From assembly GCA_015501585.1 (NCBI GenBank), contig JADNRY010000003.1, forward strand, positions 62,001 through 126,000: 64,000 nt of DNA, given 5' to 3'. The translations under genes and the position numbers were made by a program. Under the pieces are notes generated by a model that was given only the letters and a program-made list of their open reading frames with translations, did not search any database and had not been told where the DNA came from. Within the stretch, counting starts at the first letter, position 1. Every line of letters starts with the position of its first letter. Of the stretch, positions 10,840-22,712 are shown piece by piece. The stretch comes from Rhodocollybia butyracea (lineage: Eukaryota > Basidiomycota > Agaricomycetes > Agaricales > Omphalotaceae).

Positions 10840-13800
10840 ATGGATGTCTTGACTCTACTTTCAGGCCGTCTGGCCATGCTAGCCAGACATTGGAAGGAAA
10901 AGCTTGTTACAGCTCAGGGAGATGCTTTCAAGGTGTATGAATGCACTGTTGATATTGAGAAGAGTATTGAGCAGGAGAATCTGGTGAGTGGACTAAGTTC
11001 ATTTGAGCTGCAGGTACATGACCTTACAGGAGTAAAGTGGACAGATATTGCAGCCTGGTTGGGACAATGTCTGAAGGCTCCACCTAGTGTTTACAAGCAT
11101 CCAGACAGAGCGGTCATGCTAGAAACTTTCTTGGATATCATCTCATCCCAATCTCAAGAGAATATTCAAGATTACATTGACTGTTATGAGTTATTATTGG
11201 TATGTTATGTTTAAAGATGCATACCCTGCCTTATTCTTCAAAGAATCAACGGCAAAAAAATATCATGTTCACAAAAAATGAAACCGATTTTGACTCAGAC
11301 TTGACTGAGTATGATTATGGTGAGAGTGAGGGGGAGGAGATGAACCATATTGACTTGAGGGGAGAAGAGGAGTGTCCTAGTGAGGAGGAATCAAAGAGAC
11401 GTGCAGGACAAAAGACAGATGAGATGGAGAGACAGAAGGGTAGAGTCAACAAAGATGGAGAATTGTTTCAAAGATACTGTACACTGGCCAGTAATTGGAA
11501 AGAAAAACTTGACATCTTGGAGGTGGGTTTTTGTTCACTCTATTTGATAAATCTCAATATTATTTAGTCAGGCGTGTTATCAAAATTCATCAAAGGCTAT
11601 ACCTTTGATGAATTTAAAAAGCCTATTGTTGAGGCTATATGCTCAATGAAAAGTGAGCTAGCTATATCCGAGAGTCACTCTGCAGAATTTCATGAGGCGG
11701 TCAAGGTTAGATTTGAACATCTGAAATTGATTGCAATTTGATATTGGTGTAGGAGACTGGCCTGATGCGTTTGATTGAGACAATATGTGATCCCACCTTT
11801 CTCATACAGCATCGAGATACCCACAACTCTAAAGTGGAGCAGATATACAGAATTGCAGATCAGCTGGGGAGACTTGCTCAGCAGTGGATCCCTCCTGAGA
11901 TTGTGGCAAGCTGGGCCAATAATGAAGAAGGATTTCACTCCAATAAAGTATCATTGTTTTTATTGCTTAGTATAAAGTCTATTTCTGACATTTCTATTAG
12001 ACTACTGGTCCTGAAATTACAAAAAAAGGGCCGGCTTTTCTGAAGCTTTTTGATAAATACCCAGCTTTGATCCCTGGAGAGGAACATCATGACTATATAT
12101 TTTTTCTGACTAGTTTTGAATCTTTCTGCAGCAACTATAAGAGATGGCTTGGGCCTTGGATGGATCATTTAGGCTATAATGTAAGTGCACTCTTATATGT
12201 CATTTAATGTTGTTGACTTTGATGTAGCTTTCATGGTTGAACACTGTGGGTAATCTGAAAAAGCTATATGACAGTGTTTTAAGAACTCTGTCCACTTGGT
12301 GCATACATGATAAAAACGGTGTACGGCCCATTGATACCAAAAATTTCAAGGTTGAACGCTGGCGTACCATCCTCAAAATGACACACCAAATTCGTCAGTT
12401 ATCACAAAAAGCAGACAAATTTTCTTCGAAGCTGGCTCATTGTTCCAGGTGTGCACATTTGTCTGCTGATAAACGATGTGTACAGTATCGCTATTTTCCA
12501 CGTATTTGGCATGATCTTCTAAAAAAAAGATCGGGTTCAAAAAATTATGATGTTGCATAAAGAACTTCGAGGTGCTGGGATCTGTATGGTGCCTGTATCT
12601 GAGCAAATGATACCAAAACTTGATAAAGATGTATGTTTTTTTCTGGCCAATATTTGCTAGACTTATCAGATTGGATAGGGAAATGGGCCTCAAAAGCCTG
12701 TGTATCATCCAGGCTCAGTGGGAGAGTCCAAGTGCAAGCTAGTGCCACTAGAACCTGACCCGGGAATCCGAAAAGGCTGTGGACATCAGCTGATTCTGAT
12801 TGTTGATGAACCAGAGGACAAGAATGATTCTACTAGGTTTGTGGTTGACTGGAAAAATCTCAAGGTAAATTGAAGTAATCTACTGAGAGACTGGGCTAAC
12901 TGAAATGTCAGAACATTGTGGATTTTGTTTGGTGGGACCCATTTGATGATGACATTCTGGCAATTATGCAAGAGAATGTGGTTGAAAGTACTGGAGTTAA
13001 ACCAATCAAAAGAGGTGGCCAATTCCGCCACTATAGCGGGCATGATTTGTCTGGTATTGGAGCCGCTTAGCCAGCGGTGGGAGAAAAGGTGATACACTGA
13101 CAGCATATGCTGGTCTAGAGGGAGGAACTGACAAGGGTATCAATATTCTCTTCCGGCAAGCACAGGTATGAATATTTTTAACAGATAGTACTCTGTATTT
13201 ACTATCATTTCCAGACATCTGCAATCATGCAAGCTGTTGCAAAGCATGCTCATCCAGAACTGGTGAAGCTTCTTGAGAAGGTGTCTGCTAATTGTGATCG
13301 TCTGGGCATGAGCGGGGCAAACTTGTACAACGCAACAAGCTATATCGCCCCAATTCACAGGGACCGTGATGCCAGTCGTGGTCTTTGTGCACAGTTTCTG
13401 TTAAAGGCCAATTCAAAATATTATGAGTTTGGATTCTGCAATATTGAGTTTCAATACTATATACGGACATCCACAAATTGTTTATGGCAAGTATCCAGCT
13501 TTGATGGACCTTTTCTGTACAACTCATCATAAATTTAGGTCGTTCAACAGTTCTGATCTGCATGGCACTATGCTTCCATCTGAAAAGACTGTTCAAAGAC
13601 TCAACAGTCATGCTTACCGAAGTAGCACTCACAGTGGAAACCAAAATCAGCAGAGCAGGGGCAGTGGCGGTAATAGGGGGGGCAGGGGCAGAGGGCAACA
13701 CCCAGTGAAATGTAGTTCTGGGACTGGGCCTGGGATCAGAAGAAGTGCCCGAATAGCTGAACAAGATAATGCCCCGGGACCAACTGTAAGCAATGGGGCC

Positions 13801-13899
13801 CATGTCACTACACCGAATCGAAATTACAAGCGCGCTCAACAAAATGCCCAGGTCAGAAACCAGTACCAGTTACGAAGCACTTATTGGCGCGGACAATAA
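10840..13899 (+). pseudogene. TET/JBP-like 2OG-Fe(II) dioxygenase with two frameshifts
   Basis: About ten exons. An N-terminal region of unknown function includes an acidic stretch (DSDLTEYDYGESEGEE). It leads to a C-terminal double-stranded beta-helix region with YIAPIHRDRD (HxD iron ligands) and CLWSFNSSDLHGTMLP (distal His). An Arg 12 residues after that His could bind 2-oxoglutarate. A basic Gly/Arg-rich tail ends at a TAA at 13897-13899. This pattern fits the TET/JBP-type oxygenases known from basidiomycete transposons, which oxidise methylated bases. A GC..AG intron (13487-13538) joins CLW to SFNSS. Two single-base frame breaks are visible: an A8 run at 12521-12528 and a break near 13055-13065 just before GRKGDTLTAYAGL. 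Either the copy is decaying or the assembly has homopolymer errors. Confidence 0.62.
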
Positions 13900-13956
13900 A
13901 TAACACACCGCATTTTAACGCTAATTGATATGCATCTGTAAGTTGCACGCTTCCTG

Positions 13957-13973
13957 GCGCTTAAATAGGCGCT
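13957..13973. repeat. GCGCTTAA..AGGCGCT copy, right side
   Basis: This imperfect palindrome occurs here, 58 bases after the dioxygenase stop, and in nearly the same form and orientation at 2851-2866, 39 bases before the transposase start. The match is 15 of 17 with one gap. Confidence 0.6.
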
Positions 13974-14030
13974 TTCCGGCAGCGCTTCCCCGATTTGGCC
14001 ATGGTAGTGTAAAAATGGTTGAGACCAAAA

Positions 14031-14240
14031 TCACGCCGGGACGGCTGAATTCGAATCTCAAAGCAGTGTTGAATTGAAGTCTGAAAATGAAACCAGAGTT
14101 CCGAATCTGAGACCGAATTCACGCCGGAATCGCCGAAACTGTACCCGAATCTGAATCTGAATTCAACTCTGAAAATGAAACTAGAACTCCGAGTTCGAGT
14201 CCGAGATCACGCCGGAGTGGCCGAAAATGAGTCCGAAATT
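14031..14240. repeat. Right subterminal array, 88-base unit
   Basis: The motif TCACGCCGG begins at 14031, 14119 and 14207, exactly 88 bases apart. A second shared block, CTGAAAATGAAAC, recurs at the same phase in the first two units. The units are degenerate between these motifs. Inverted single copies of the same motifs lie at the left end (2690-2760). Confidence 0.8.
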
Positions 14241-14270
14241 GGAACGAAAGTTGAATTCCTCATGGAAAAC

Positions 14271-14297
14271 CCCAATTATTTTTGCCCGGCGACGACC
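14271..14297 (-). repeat. Right terminal inverted repeat
   Basis: Read on the minus strand it begins GGTCGTCGCCGGGCAA and ends AATTGGG, matching 2631-2656 at about 21 of 27 positions. Confidence 0.6.
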
Positions 14298-15487
14298 GGT
14301 ATACCAGGAAGAGGCTCACAAACTCAGGATGCACCTTATTCTACGCAGTGACCAGTTGATCCTCTACTCATTGCGCATGTGGGTACTCGTCTTGAAACTA
14401 GTGGGCCGACGGTAATGAGTTGCTTATGTAAATTGACCTATTGCAGTTGTTTTCGCCCTCTCTGAGAGGTAACACCTAGCTAGGACAGAAACTTCCTTTT
14501 CCCTTCCCGAAAACTTTATCCGCCCAATTGCAAGTTGCCCTGTAATCAAACTATAATGTTGGGCTTCGAGTCGTTCCCCTCCCGCTCCTATGTCCATCCT
14601 TCTTTGCATGAATTTCAATCTCGATTCACCTAAGTACAATGCCATTTACGTCGCGTCAAGAACTTTCGTCACCATCGCACTCCCACTCGTCTTCTATATG
14701 GCTCTGTGGCTCCTGGCATATTTCGCGCACAGGAAATGCTCATTCACAGCTGAACAATCTCTGGCACATCTTTCCCAGTGCTGGAGATTGTTATGGCCCC
14801 TTCAAAACACCCGAACATATTCTCTTGCCAAGATGGCTATCCCATCACCATTCGCAACAACTTTCGAGCTCTCTCCACAGACCTTCGTCCACATATTCAC
14901 TCAACAGCGGCAACGCGATGCATACTTCTTCCGTGTTGGCGCTACCGGTTGTGTGGGATCTGACGACTCGCATACATGAGAAACTGTTCATGATCCAGCA
15001 AGATCCTAAATAGTAAAAGGCCACAGCGCGGTTACGCCTGGACGGGTAGTTTTTCCCTGTTGCCCTTCCGCTTTTCTGTTGGGGTCTAATACGTGCTGTA
15101 CTTACATACCTCCCTGTAAGCACCAAGCTAGCCTCGGCTCTTGCTATGTCCTAGCCCTGCAATCTATGTACCTTTTTTCGGGAGTCGACTCGCTATACTT
15201 ATGGGACCGCATTCGGTTCTAAAACTGGACCTAATAACGATCGGTCCTTCAGACAAACCTGAAGGGTCTCACAACAATTTGTTTGGTCGAAAATGGCTAA
15301 ATCTAGGCAGTGTTCAACGGTTTCTGTGTTGAGATTTTGTTTCCAACAAGATCGCCCCTATGGCTTTAATCCCTCATAAGTATCCGCTATCGCGTCCCGC
15401 CATACACTCAGTCTTATCGGAAACTGACAGTTCTGGGACATAAATACAACAACTATCGCTTAGTCTTTATCTAGTTCCCCGCTGGAT
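14298..15487. other. Stretch between element and K+ transporter, no clear gene
   Basis: Open frames at 14590-15013 overlap in two plus-strand phases but show no domain I recognise. They could be the remnant of a gene or the long leader of the transporter. The last 100 bases must hold the transporter promoter. Confidence 0.4.
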
Positions 15488-18400
15488 ATGTCGCACCCAT
15501 CGCTTCTCGAGATGTCTGCTCATAAACGAACTGCGGTTCACGTTAGGGGTATAGCTTTGGCAGTTCTAAGCTTCCAAAGTCTCGGTACGTTCCTTCGAGT
15601 CGATAACAAGCATATAATACTGATTTTGTAACTGGCTCCAGGTATCATATACTCCGATATCGGTTTGTCGTTTCATTCAAGCTCTTTCTTTGACTCTAAC
15701 CGGTTTCTGCCAGGTACCTCGCCCTTGTATGTACTCAACGGTATGTCGTTTGACAAAGATTTTCTTTGGACCTAATCGTCTGTTTTTCTTCTTAGGTATA
15801 TGGCCCGCCTCTGGTCCTCCTCCATCAAAAGAAGATGTTATTGGGGGTATAAGCGCCATCGTATGGAGTCTGACATTGCTCCCTCTGATCAAATATGTAT
15901 GACTTGAATACGTCTTACGATTTCTCAAAAATCTTATCCAATGCCATAGGTTATCATCTCTCTGTTCTTTGGGACAAGCGAAGGTGCATATCGTTTTTTG
16001 ACGAACATTCTAAATCCTAACAAAATGTCTATGGCAGGGGAAGGAGGAACATTTGCTCTTTATCAAGGTTTATATCGCCCAGAAGACCCAGACACCGACG
16101 CGGATAGAACCCTTACGGGAGACAGCGTTCAAAGATCGACATGGAGTACAAGTCCCCGGGTCAAAAAGGTCCTTCAAACGCCTCTACTAATTTGGGTGAG
16201 CCCACTATGTTCAAAGCCTCGCTACTACTAAATTATCGCGCGCTCATCTGCTCAGTGTTTATTTGGCACCGCGTTTGTCGTTCCCATTGCCAGGGTCATG
16301 ACCTTCACTGACACTTTCTATCAGCTTGACCATGGCGGACGGGGTGTTCACACCTGCCGTTTCTGTGACTTCTGCCGTTGGTGGTATCGCGATCGCAAAG
16401 GCTTCTGTTGAGGACAAAATTGTGCCTATATCGATAGTAAGTGATCTTAAAGCAGTAGATCATCCTTGATACTGCTTCTCAGGCTCTTTTGGTCGTGCTT
16501 TTTCTGGGTCAGCAGTTTGGTACTGGTAAACTGGCTTTCACATTTGCGCCAGGTTAGTGCTAGTCCATCGTACTTAAGTATAACACCCCTGCTGACCGCC
16601 GATAACAGCTGCGTTCATCTGGTTCCTCCTTCTAATCGGGACCGGAATATACAATATTTCTACCTTTCCTGGTATTTTCCGTGCCCTAGATCCATCTCGT
16701 GCTGTACTGCTTTTCGTACGGACTGGGGATTACAACTATCTCGCCGGTATCCTCCTAGCTATAACAGGGTGTGAAGCAGTGTTTGCCAACCTTGGGCAGT
16801 TCAATGCAGCTTCTATTCGTGTAAGTCACCTATATACAGTCACCGGTCACACTCGCTAATGTGTACATGGTATTTAGATATCTTTCTGCTGCTTCGTATA
16901 CCCCGCCCTCGTTCTAGCGTACTTGGGTCAAGGGGCCCGTCTCATTGTTGATGGAGACACTGTCATTCAAAATGTGTTTTACAAGTCCATACCAGGTCCT
17001 CAAAATGGAGTAGTGTTCTGGTAAGAGCATCATTCTTTGGTTGATCATCCGGATTTGAATTCAATGATATCCAGGTTGATGTTCGTGTTCGCGATATTGG
17101 CCACCGTACGTCCTTTAGTACGTCTGAACATGATTCAGCCAACTAAAGATGGGCTTCTTTCCCCTTAGACAATTGCATCTCAGGCAATGATTACTGCTAC
17201 GTTCAGCCTTTTCCAACAAGTGATTAATATGAAGAGCTTCCCTCGCCTACGCATGCACTACACATCTGAAACAATTCAAGGACAGGTCTACATACCAGCT
17301 GTGAACTGGACGTTGATGATAGTCACTATCATCATAGTCGCAGTGTTCTCCAACCTCGCTAATCTTACCAACGCCTACGGGTTCGCGGTTGCTACCGTCA
17401 TGTTTTCGACCAGCGTTTTACTCGCCGTACAGATGCGCTACGTCAAACGCTGGCCTCTGATCATCAGCATAGGATATTTCTTGGTATTCGGCTTCTTTGA
17501 TGGGCTTTTCTGGGGTGCCTCGTTGAAAAAAGTACCCAAAGGGGCTTGGGTTCCATTGATGATTGGTGTTATCCTGTAAGCTGGTTGAACTTTTACTCTA
17601 GCACGTTCTAAGCGCTTTCAAGGATGGCGGTCATGGTATTTTGGACCTGGGCCAAAGTAGACGTTCAACACCCCCGTTGCAAAGAGTTAAAGTCTGATAT
17701 CTTCAACAGGGCCTGGAAGACACCTTCGATGGAGCTAATCGCCAAAATCTCCGGCGTTTCATCTGGCAGGAAGACAAGATTAACTTCCACAAAGATAACG
17801 GTGGCAATGAAGAAATCATCGAGGAAGATCACCAGCCTGAAGTAACATATTACTACGTTCCTACGCAGAGATTCTCGACCAAACAGGAAGAAGCTCTAGC
17901 CATTGAAAAGCGGGAACTCATCAGAATCCCGACGATGGCTATCTTCCACAAATTCACTGTCGGTCGGGGTGTACCGCATACATTCATCAGTAACTTTAGT
18001 TCTATATTCGAATTCCGCCTACTGAGATCATTCTACAGGCTTCATTCGCCAATGGCCTGCTTTGCCACAGGTTATGGTAAGTTTTTAATAACTACTAGCC
18101 CAGAAAGTGAATTGAACATGCTGCTTGAGGTATTTCTTTCCGTGTCTATGCTGCCGATTGCTCGTATCGCCCCAGAGGAGAGGTACACGGTAATGAAAAC
18201 AAGATCTCTTAACGGTGCTGTCTTTTTCGAATTGATGCAGGATGCCCTTCTAACCTCAATCACCGCTCCAGGCTGCTACGCAGTAACATATAATATTGGC
18301 TTTCGAGATCATTTCGATATCAAAGCAAGTTCTTGTCCGGCCCATGACGAAACATACTAATTCTGTGTATCATAGATCGACGAACTTGTCGAAGCCCTAT

Positions 18401-18697
18401 CCAATCTCGAGATGCAATACGACCCAAATAACTGCACTCAGAATATCAACTACATCAAAGCAGTTTCGGCTACTGCGACACACGTCGTTCCGCATTACCA
18501 CGTCATTAGCAAGAAGGTAAACGCAGGATATTTTTCTTTCATGGTCAACTGGGTCCGCAAGTACTTGATTGAAGATATATACAACCGATTAGGTGGGCGG
18601 AATTTGAAAGTGCATCTTTCTTTCTCGTTATAATCGATAATCTATAGCTACTATGTTCCCGGAAACAGCTAACTGGTTGACGTCCGCTGACGAGTAA
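15488..18697 (+). CDS. HAK/KUP-type high-affinity potassium transporter
   Basis: The protein imports K+ across the plasma membrane, probably with protons. Spliced by eye it starts MSHPSLLEMSAHKRT and enters the KUP signature ALAVLSFQSLGIIYSDIGTS. It continues through GGISAIVWSLTLLPLIKY, GEGGTFALYQGL, LTMADGVFTPAVSV, GCEAVFANLGQF and SQAMITATFSLFQQ, and the late membrane segments near VPLMIGVIL. The cytosolic tail has RIPTMAIFHKFTVGRGVPHT and RYTVMKTRSLNGCYAVTYNI and ends ETANWLTSADE with a TAA at 18695-18697. About twelve hydrophobic helices are present. One intron (18325-18375) uses a GC donor. No frame break remains once introns are placed, for example at 17655-17710, where the unspliced reading looks shifted. 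Confidence 0.9.
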
Positions 18698-20104
18698 GCG
18701 ATTTGTCGCATCTGGCAGGATTTTTCTGTTGACCAATCTTACAGAATTATTCACATTGGGATTAACGCTACGATCTAGAGCTGAATGTAGATTTGTACAA
18801 AGTCTGGTTTTCTATATTTCAGTCGCTCTTGCTTTACTTTTTTTTTTTTTTCGGATTTCGGGTGTAACATTGAGATATATAAAGTATTTAAGTCTTGTTG
18901 CTATTCTGATGTCGGTCTATCTTCTCTCAAGTTGGGAGTCGAGCTCGCTGCCTGTGCTCTGGTATGGACCGGCTATTGTACCACTTTCGGCCGCGCAATA
19001 CTTTTATTAGTGGAGTCCGGCCGTGCGCCCCCCATGGCACCATGATATCACAATCCGACGACACCACTTCTTAATTAGTCTATGTTTCGCTCTACTTAAT
19101 TCCAGGTACCAAGCGGTTACTTGCAATTGTGTCTTTCTCCTTTGGATGAGGCTTCCACAAGCTCCAGTTCCCATTCAGCGGAGAACCTTGCAGAGTGCAC
19201 ATCACCCACTTTTATTTTACTGAGTCTGCTTCTGTGGAGGCTGTATGCTCGTGACATAAGCTCAGTGCGCCAGTTTATCATCAGCGATGACTGCATTTTG
19301 GAGCAAGGCAGTAGAGCTAATATAGAGTCCTCATTTAGTAGCGTGTGGAGCCAGAGCTGAGCTACTTAAGTACGTGACATCAGTGAAGTTTCGGGGCCCC
19401 CACTTGAACTTGAACACTTAAACCTCCAACCAGTATCTCCTACAACTACTGAAAGTGAAAATGACCCTGCAGTGAGTACAATGCCAACGTTTCGACACCA
19501 ATTGACACTATATTTTCCAGCATCGAAGGCCACAAAATTACTAGTGAGTGATCAGAATCAAATAAACGATACCTGGTCGTGAGGGGTCCGATCTCATTTC
19601 ACTCTGTCAGGTCACAAGAGACATACCGTTATTCCTCGGTACGCTAAACGAAGAATGTGTGTGGGCTTACTCATGAATCGTTAACACAGTGTTCTCTACG
19701 TGACATTTGTGAATCACAAACCTCGATTTTCTACGCGCTCAAAGCGCCGCGGAATGCATGTTAACTGAAACGGAAATGCCGAATGTAATACATACCACTG
19801 TACTGTAATTATGAATGTTTAAACACCCTTGGATTACGCGGGGTCAAGTTCGTGAAACTGGTTAAGTGAACTACCAGGAGGTGATTGGGTCATAGTGCCA
19901 ATCAGTATCCTTCGTGCTGGCCCTTCACTGCAAAATTTAAAAGAGCATTAAATGTAAAGGTCCCCGATTCTGAGCTCTATCATCTTTTGAGTTGAAATTT
20001 GTTGAAGGATGGGAAAAACAACGAGCGCCTTCTTTTACCTAGATTGGCGTGCTTGCTACCCCCTGACTTAAGAGTGGTATCGTATTATACAGTAGGTAAA
20101 ACTG
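18698..20104. other. 1.4 kb intergenic stretch
   Basis: It contains a T run near 18837-18851 and no recognisable domain. A tiny spliced frame can be drawn from the ATG near 19460 (MTLHIEGHKITSHKRHT...), about 35 residues, but I cannot support it as a gene. It separates two convergent genes. Confidence 0.4.
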
Positions 20105-21979
20105 CTACAGCCGGAGTCTAGTACCTTTCAGAAACCAAGCGGATGCGCATACTGTGTAGCTATACCCGCATAAGATAAGCATTGCCAAAAAATCGGAGGT
20201 ATACATTGTTGGGATCGCCAGATTGATTAAGCCAGTTGCGACGTTAGCCTGAATAGGACGTTCGTTCATGTGAAGCATAGCAAAAAGGAGAACGACATAC
20301 TAAGAGAAATACTGCCAAACCATTCTTATTTATTGCATTCAGAAGTGGGTGTGGTATTGCACCGGCAGTTGGAAGTGGTTGATTGGTTTTTCTTCTTTTT
20401 GAAAACGAGGGACCAGGAAAGAAGGCCATTTCCAAGAGTAGATACGCAAGAATAAAGGTGACGTTGTATGCACATACCCAAAGAATATATGAAAGGTTGA
20501 CCTGCGAAACTAATGTTAGAGCTAGAGTGCTAAGAAGGATATATGGTCTACCATTCTTCTAGAAACTCCATTTCCGCCATCTAGCTTCAAGAGACTACAT
20601 AATCCCATCAACGCCCACCAGAGGACAGCATATCCGGATAGCTCCGTCGCAGTCTTGTCGTTCTGTCGTACACTGTAACGCTCAGCTAGTTCTCTATCGT
20701 TGAGAGTATGTGTTTTCAAAGATCGTTGGATACGACGAAAGTAGGACGGAGAAGGAGGCAGGAGGAGTAATCCAGTAGTGAGTCCGAGTAAGTGGATAGA
20801 AAAATAGCCTACAAATGATTAATACTAGTGATAAACTCGTGACGAGACCCACCTAGTAATGAGATGATCCCCTCTTTGTTGGCACTTATGAGGTTCACTC
20901 GAGGGGCGTTGAGGACATAATCAGACAGACCGAACTTTGAGAGAAGAAGTTGCTGGACTGGATACAAGATTTCATAAGAATGAACAGGGCCAGACCACTG
21001 GGATTACCCACACACAGCGACTACGACGCCTACGGCGGTCACTGAGACGTAAATCATGACCGGATGGAGAAGTAATTCCATCACTGGAACAAGAGCAAGC
21101 GTAATGAAAAAGTTCCAATGAGCTCCGTACTCTGATACATGTTCCTGCAGGATATAGTAAGTATGCAGGACAACGTTTTGAGAAATAGAAGATCACAGGA
21201 TATTCCGTTCCTTTGACTAAAAGCACACGGACGAGCCCTAAAAGTATGACAGGTAACGACCTGCGCATTGCCCGTAGGATCTTTGGGAGTACCGGGCTAG
21301 CAAGATGGGAGGGCGTTTTGATCAAAGGAAGTGCAGAGGCGATTCCTTGCGAGAAGACGAAGGAACCGACACCCATATCCATCTAATTCAACGATCAGCA
21401 AATAATATCAGGTATAATCCAAGTGGCTTACCAGAGAGACGCCGAAACTTTCGCATTTAACTAAGGATCGTGGAAAGATAGGAAAGTCGACAGCTAGAAT
21501 TGCCAAGCAGGTCATAAGGAGCATGTGTGCTCTGTACGTCGTTAACGATGATAATGGTTCAATTCTAGGAGCTATGGGAATGTTTGTGATGGTGAAGGTG
21601 TGCTTGGACTTTTTAGGTTCGACGGTAAGGGGCTACCAGTTTCATTTCTTGGAAAGAGTAACAAGAGACACCCCGGAGCGGATATAAGGACCGAGAGGGT
21701 AACGGGCCAGTTTGCAAACGTAGTCATTGAAAGCAATAAGGGAAACACCAAGAGCAGCCAAGAGATGAGCAGGCCAGCCGAAGAGAGAGATCTAATTCTA
21801 GTTTGAGCACAGTAGACAAGGAATACGGATGCCTGCAGTGGTTAGTTAGACGCGTTTTGCACAAATCTCAGTCTACGAACCAATGCAACTAGGGACATTA
21901 AATTGATATGGGTCACCGTTGATCCAGTCATTCCAGAGACAAATGCCTCTTTTTCCGATTTGTACGCGTTTTCACCCAT
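20105..21979 (-). CDS. GWT1: GPI-anchored wall transfer protein Gwt1 (inositol acyltransferase, PIG-W)
   Basis: Gwt1 adds an acyl chain to the inositol of glucosaminyl-phosphatidylinositol in the ER membrane, an early step of GPI-anchor synthesis. The start is [19 protein letters not shown] at 21977-21979, matching the KEDFVTGLNGGS start of the yeast protein. Family blocks follow: [58 protein letters not shown] and [16 protein letters not shown]. The C-terminal part has the conserved [20 protein letters not shown] before a TAG at 20105-20107. Many hydrophobic helices fit a polytopic membrane protein. About nine short introns. It is divergent to the mitochondrial ribosomal protein gene, starts 136 bases apart. 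Confidence 0.92.
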
Positions 21980-22115
21980 TGTAGGTGTTAGCCTGGCCAG
22001 CCGCTCGTGGTCTAAGTTTGCGAAGAGAAGAACTAGGCGCGTCTGAACACGTGCGAGATCTTGAGCGTCTATTCCTCTTCACTTCACTCTTCTGTTGTAG
22101 CTTGGTCGTAGGACG
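21980..22115. promoter_or_regulatory. Shared divergent promoter of GWT1 and bL28m
   Basis: Only 136 bases separate the two start codons, so both promoters must lie here or overlap the flanking leaders. No motif is recognised with confidence. Confidence 0.5.
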
Positions 22116-22712
22116 ATGTTTTGGACATTACCCGTAGCTGTCAAAGCACAAGTCCCATCTCAGCCATTCAAAAGAGCCCAGCTAGGTCTTTTCCAGGGAA
22201 AGACCAAACAGTACGGTAACAACGTACCCCATTCAAAGCATAAAACACGGAGAACATGGCTTCCCAACATCCAGCGAAAACGTTTCTTTTCCGAAGCACT
22301 GAATGAAAATATACGGACAAAGGTGACGACGCGTGCTTTAAAGACTATAAAGAAGGTGCGTGCGAGAAAGGATTTTTTTATATAGAAAATGGTTAATGTT
22401 TTCCGAATACAGCACAAGGGCATAGATAATTATGTACTCAATACGTCGAGTGCAACACTTGGATGGGAGGGAATGCGTATACGTCTCATGGTGAAAGAGG
22501 GCTTGAAGAATCCACGTAGTCCAGAGGGATCGCCCAAGGAGGATGCTTCTGCGCGTATAGCCAGACGATTGGAAGAGCAGAAGATACAGGCTGCAACTAA
22601 AGCCAGAGAGGCAGAGATAACGCGAGTACTCCGTAATAGGCCACCCACCTTGGACACTGCTCGTGAGGCCACAAAACAGGCACTTGAAGCACTGGGCCCT
22701 TCGGCGAGGTAA
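22116..22712 (+). CDS. Mitochondrial large-subunit ribosomal protein bL28m
   Basis: A bL28 family member (MRPL24 in yeast) of the mitochondrial 54S subunit. Exon 1 encodes a short presequence-like start, then GLFQGKTKQYGNNVPHSKHK, TRRTWLPNIQRKRFFSEALN and LKTIKK. A 57-base intron (GTGCGT...CAG) leads to HKGIDNYVLNTSSATLG, the second half of the L28 core. A charged C-terminal extension with an Arg/Glu-rich helix ends at a TAA at 22710-22712. Total about 180 residues, longer than bacterial L28 because of the tail, as is usual for fungal mitochondrial versions. Confidence 0.9.

Larger units (their letters stand above)
2631..14297. mobile_element. 11.7 kb integrase-type DNA transposon with HECT-like and TET/JBP-like cargo
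   Basis: Left and right ends form imperfect terminal inverted repeats: 2631-2656 against the reverse complement of 14271-14297, about 21 of 27 positions alike, both starting GGTC and ending TTGGG. Inside them are subterminal inverted repeats; 2702-2729 matches the reverse complement of 14110-14137 at 26 of 28 positions. The element holds an rve-like DDE transposase (+), a HECT-like ligase (-) and a 2OG-Fe(II) dioxygenase (+). An 8-base direct repeat ACCAGGAA flanks it loosely, at 2617-2624 and 14303-14310, and may be a target duplication. Exact ends are not proven. Confidence 0.75.

Noticed and set aside
12500..13070. Programmed frameshifting in the dioxygenase gene
   Set aside because: The two sites lie in unrelated contexts with no slippery heptamer plus structure visible at the second one; decay or sequencing error is simpler.
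17624..17845. Frameshift in the K+ transporter
   Set aside because: An intron from GTAGAC near 17657 to CAACAG near 17709 restores the frame (WAK | GLEDTFDG).
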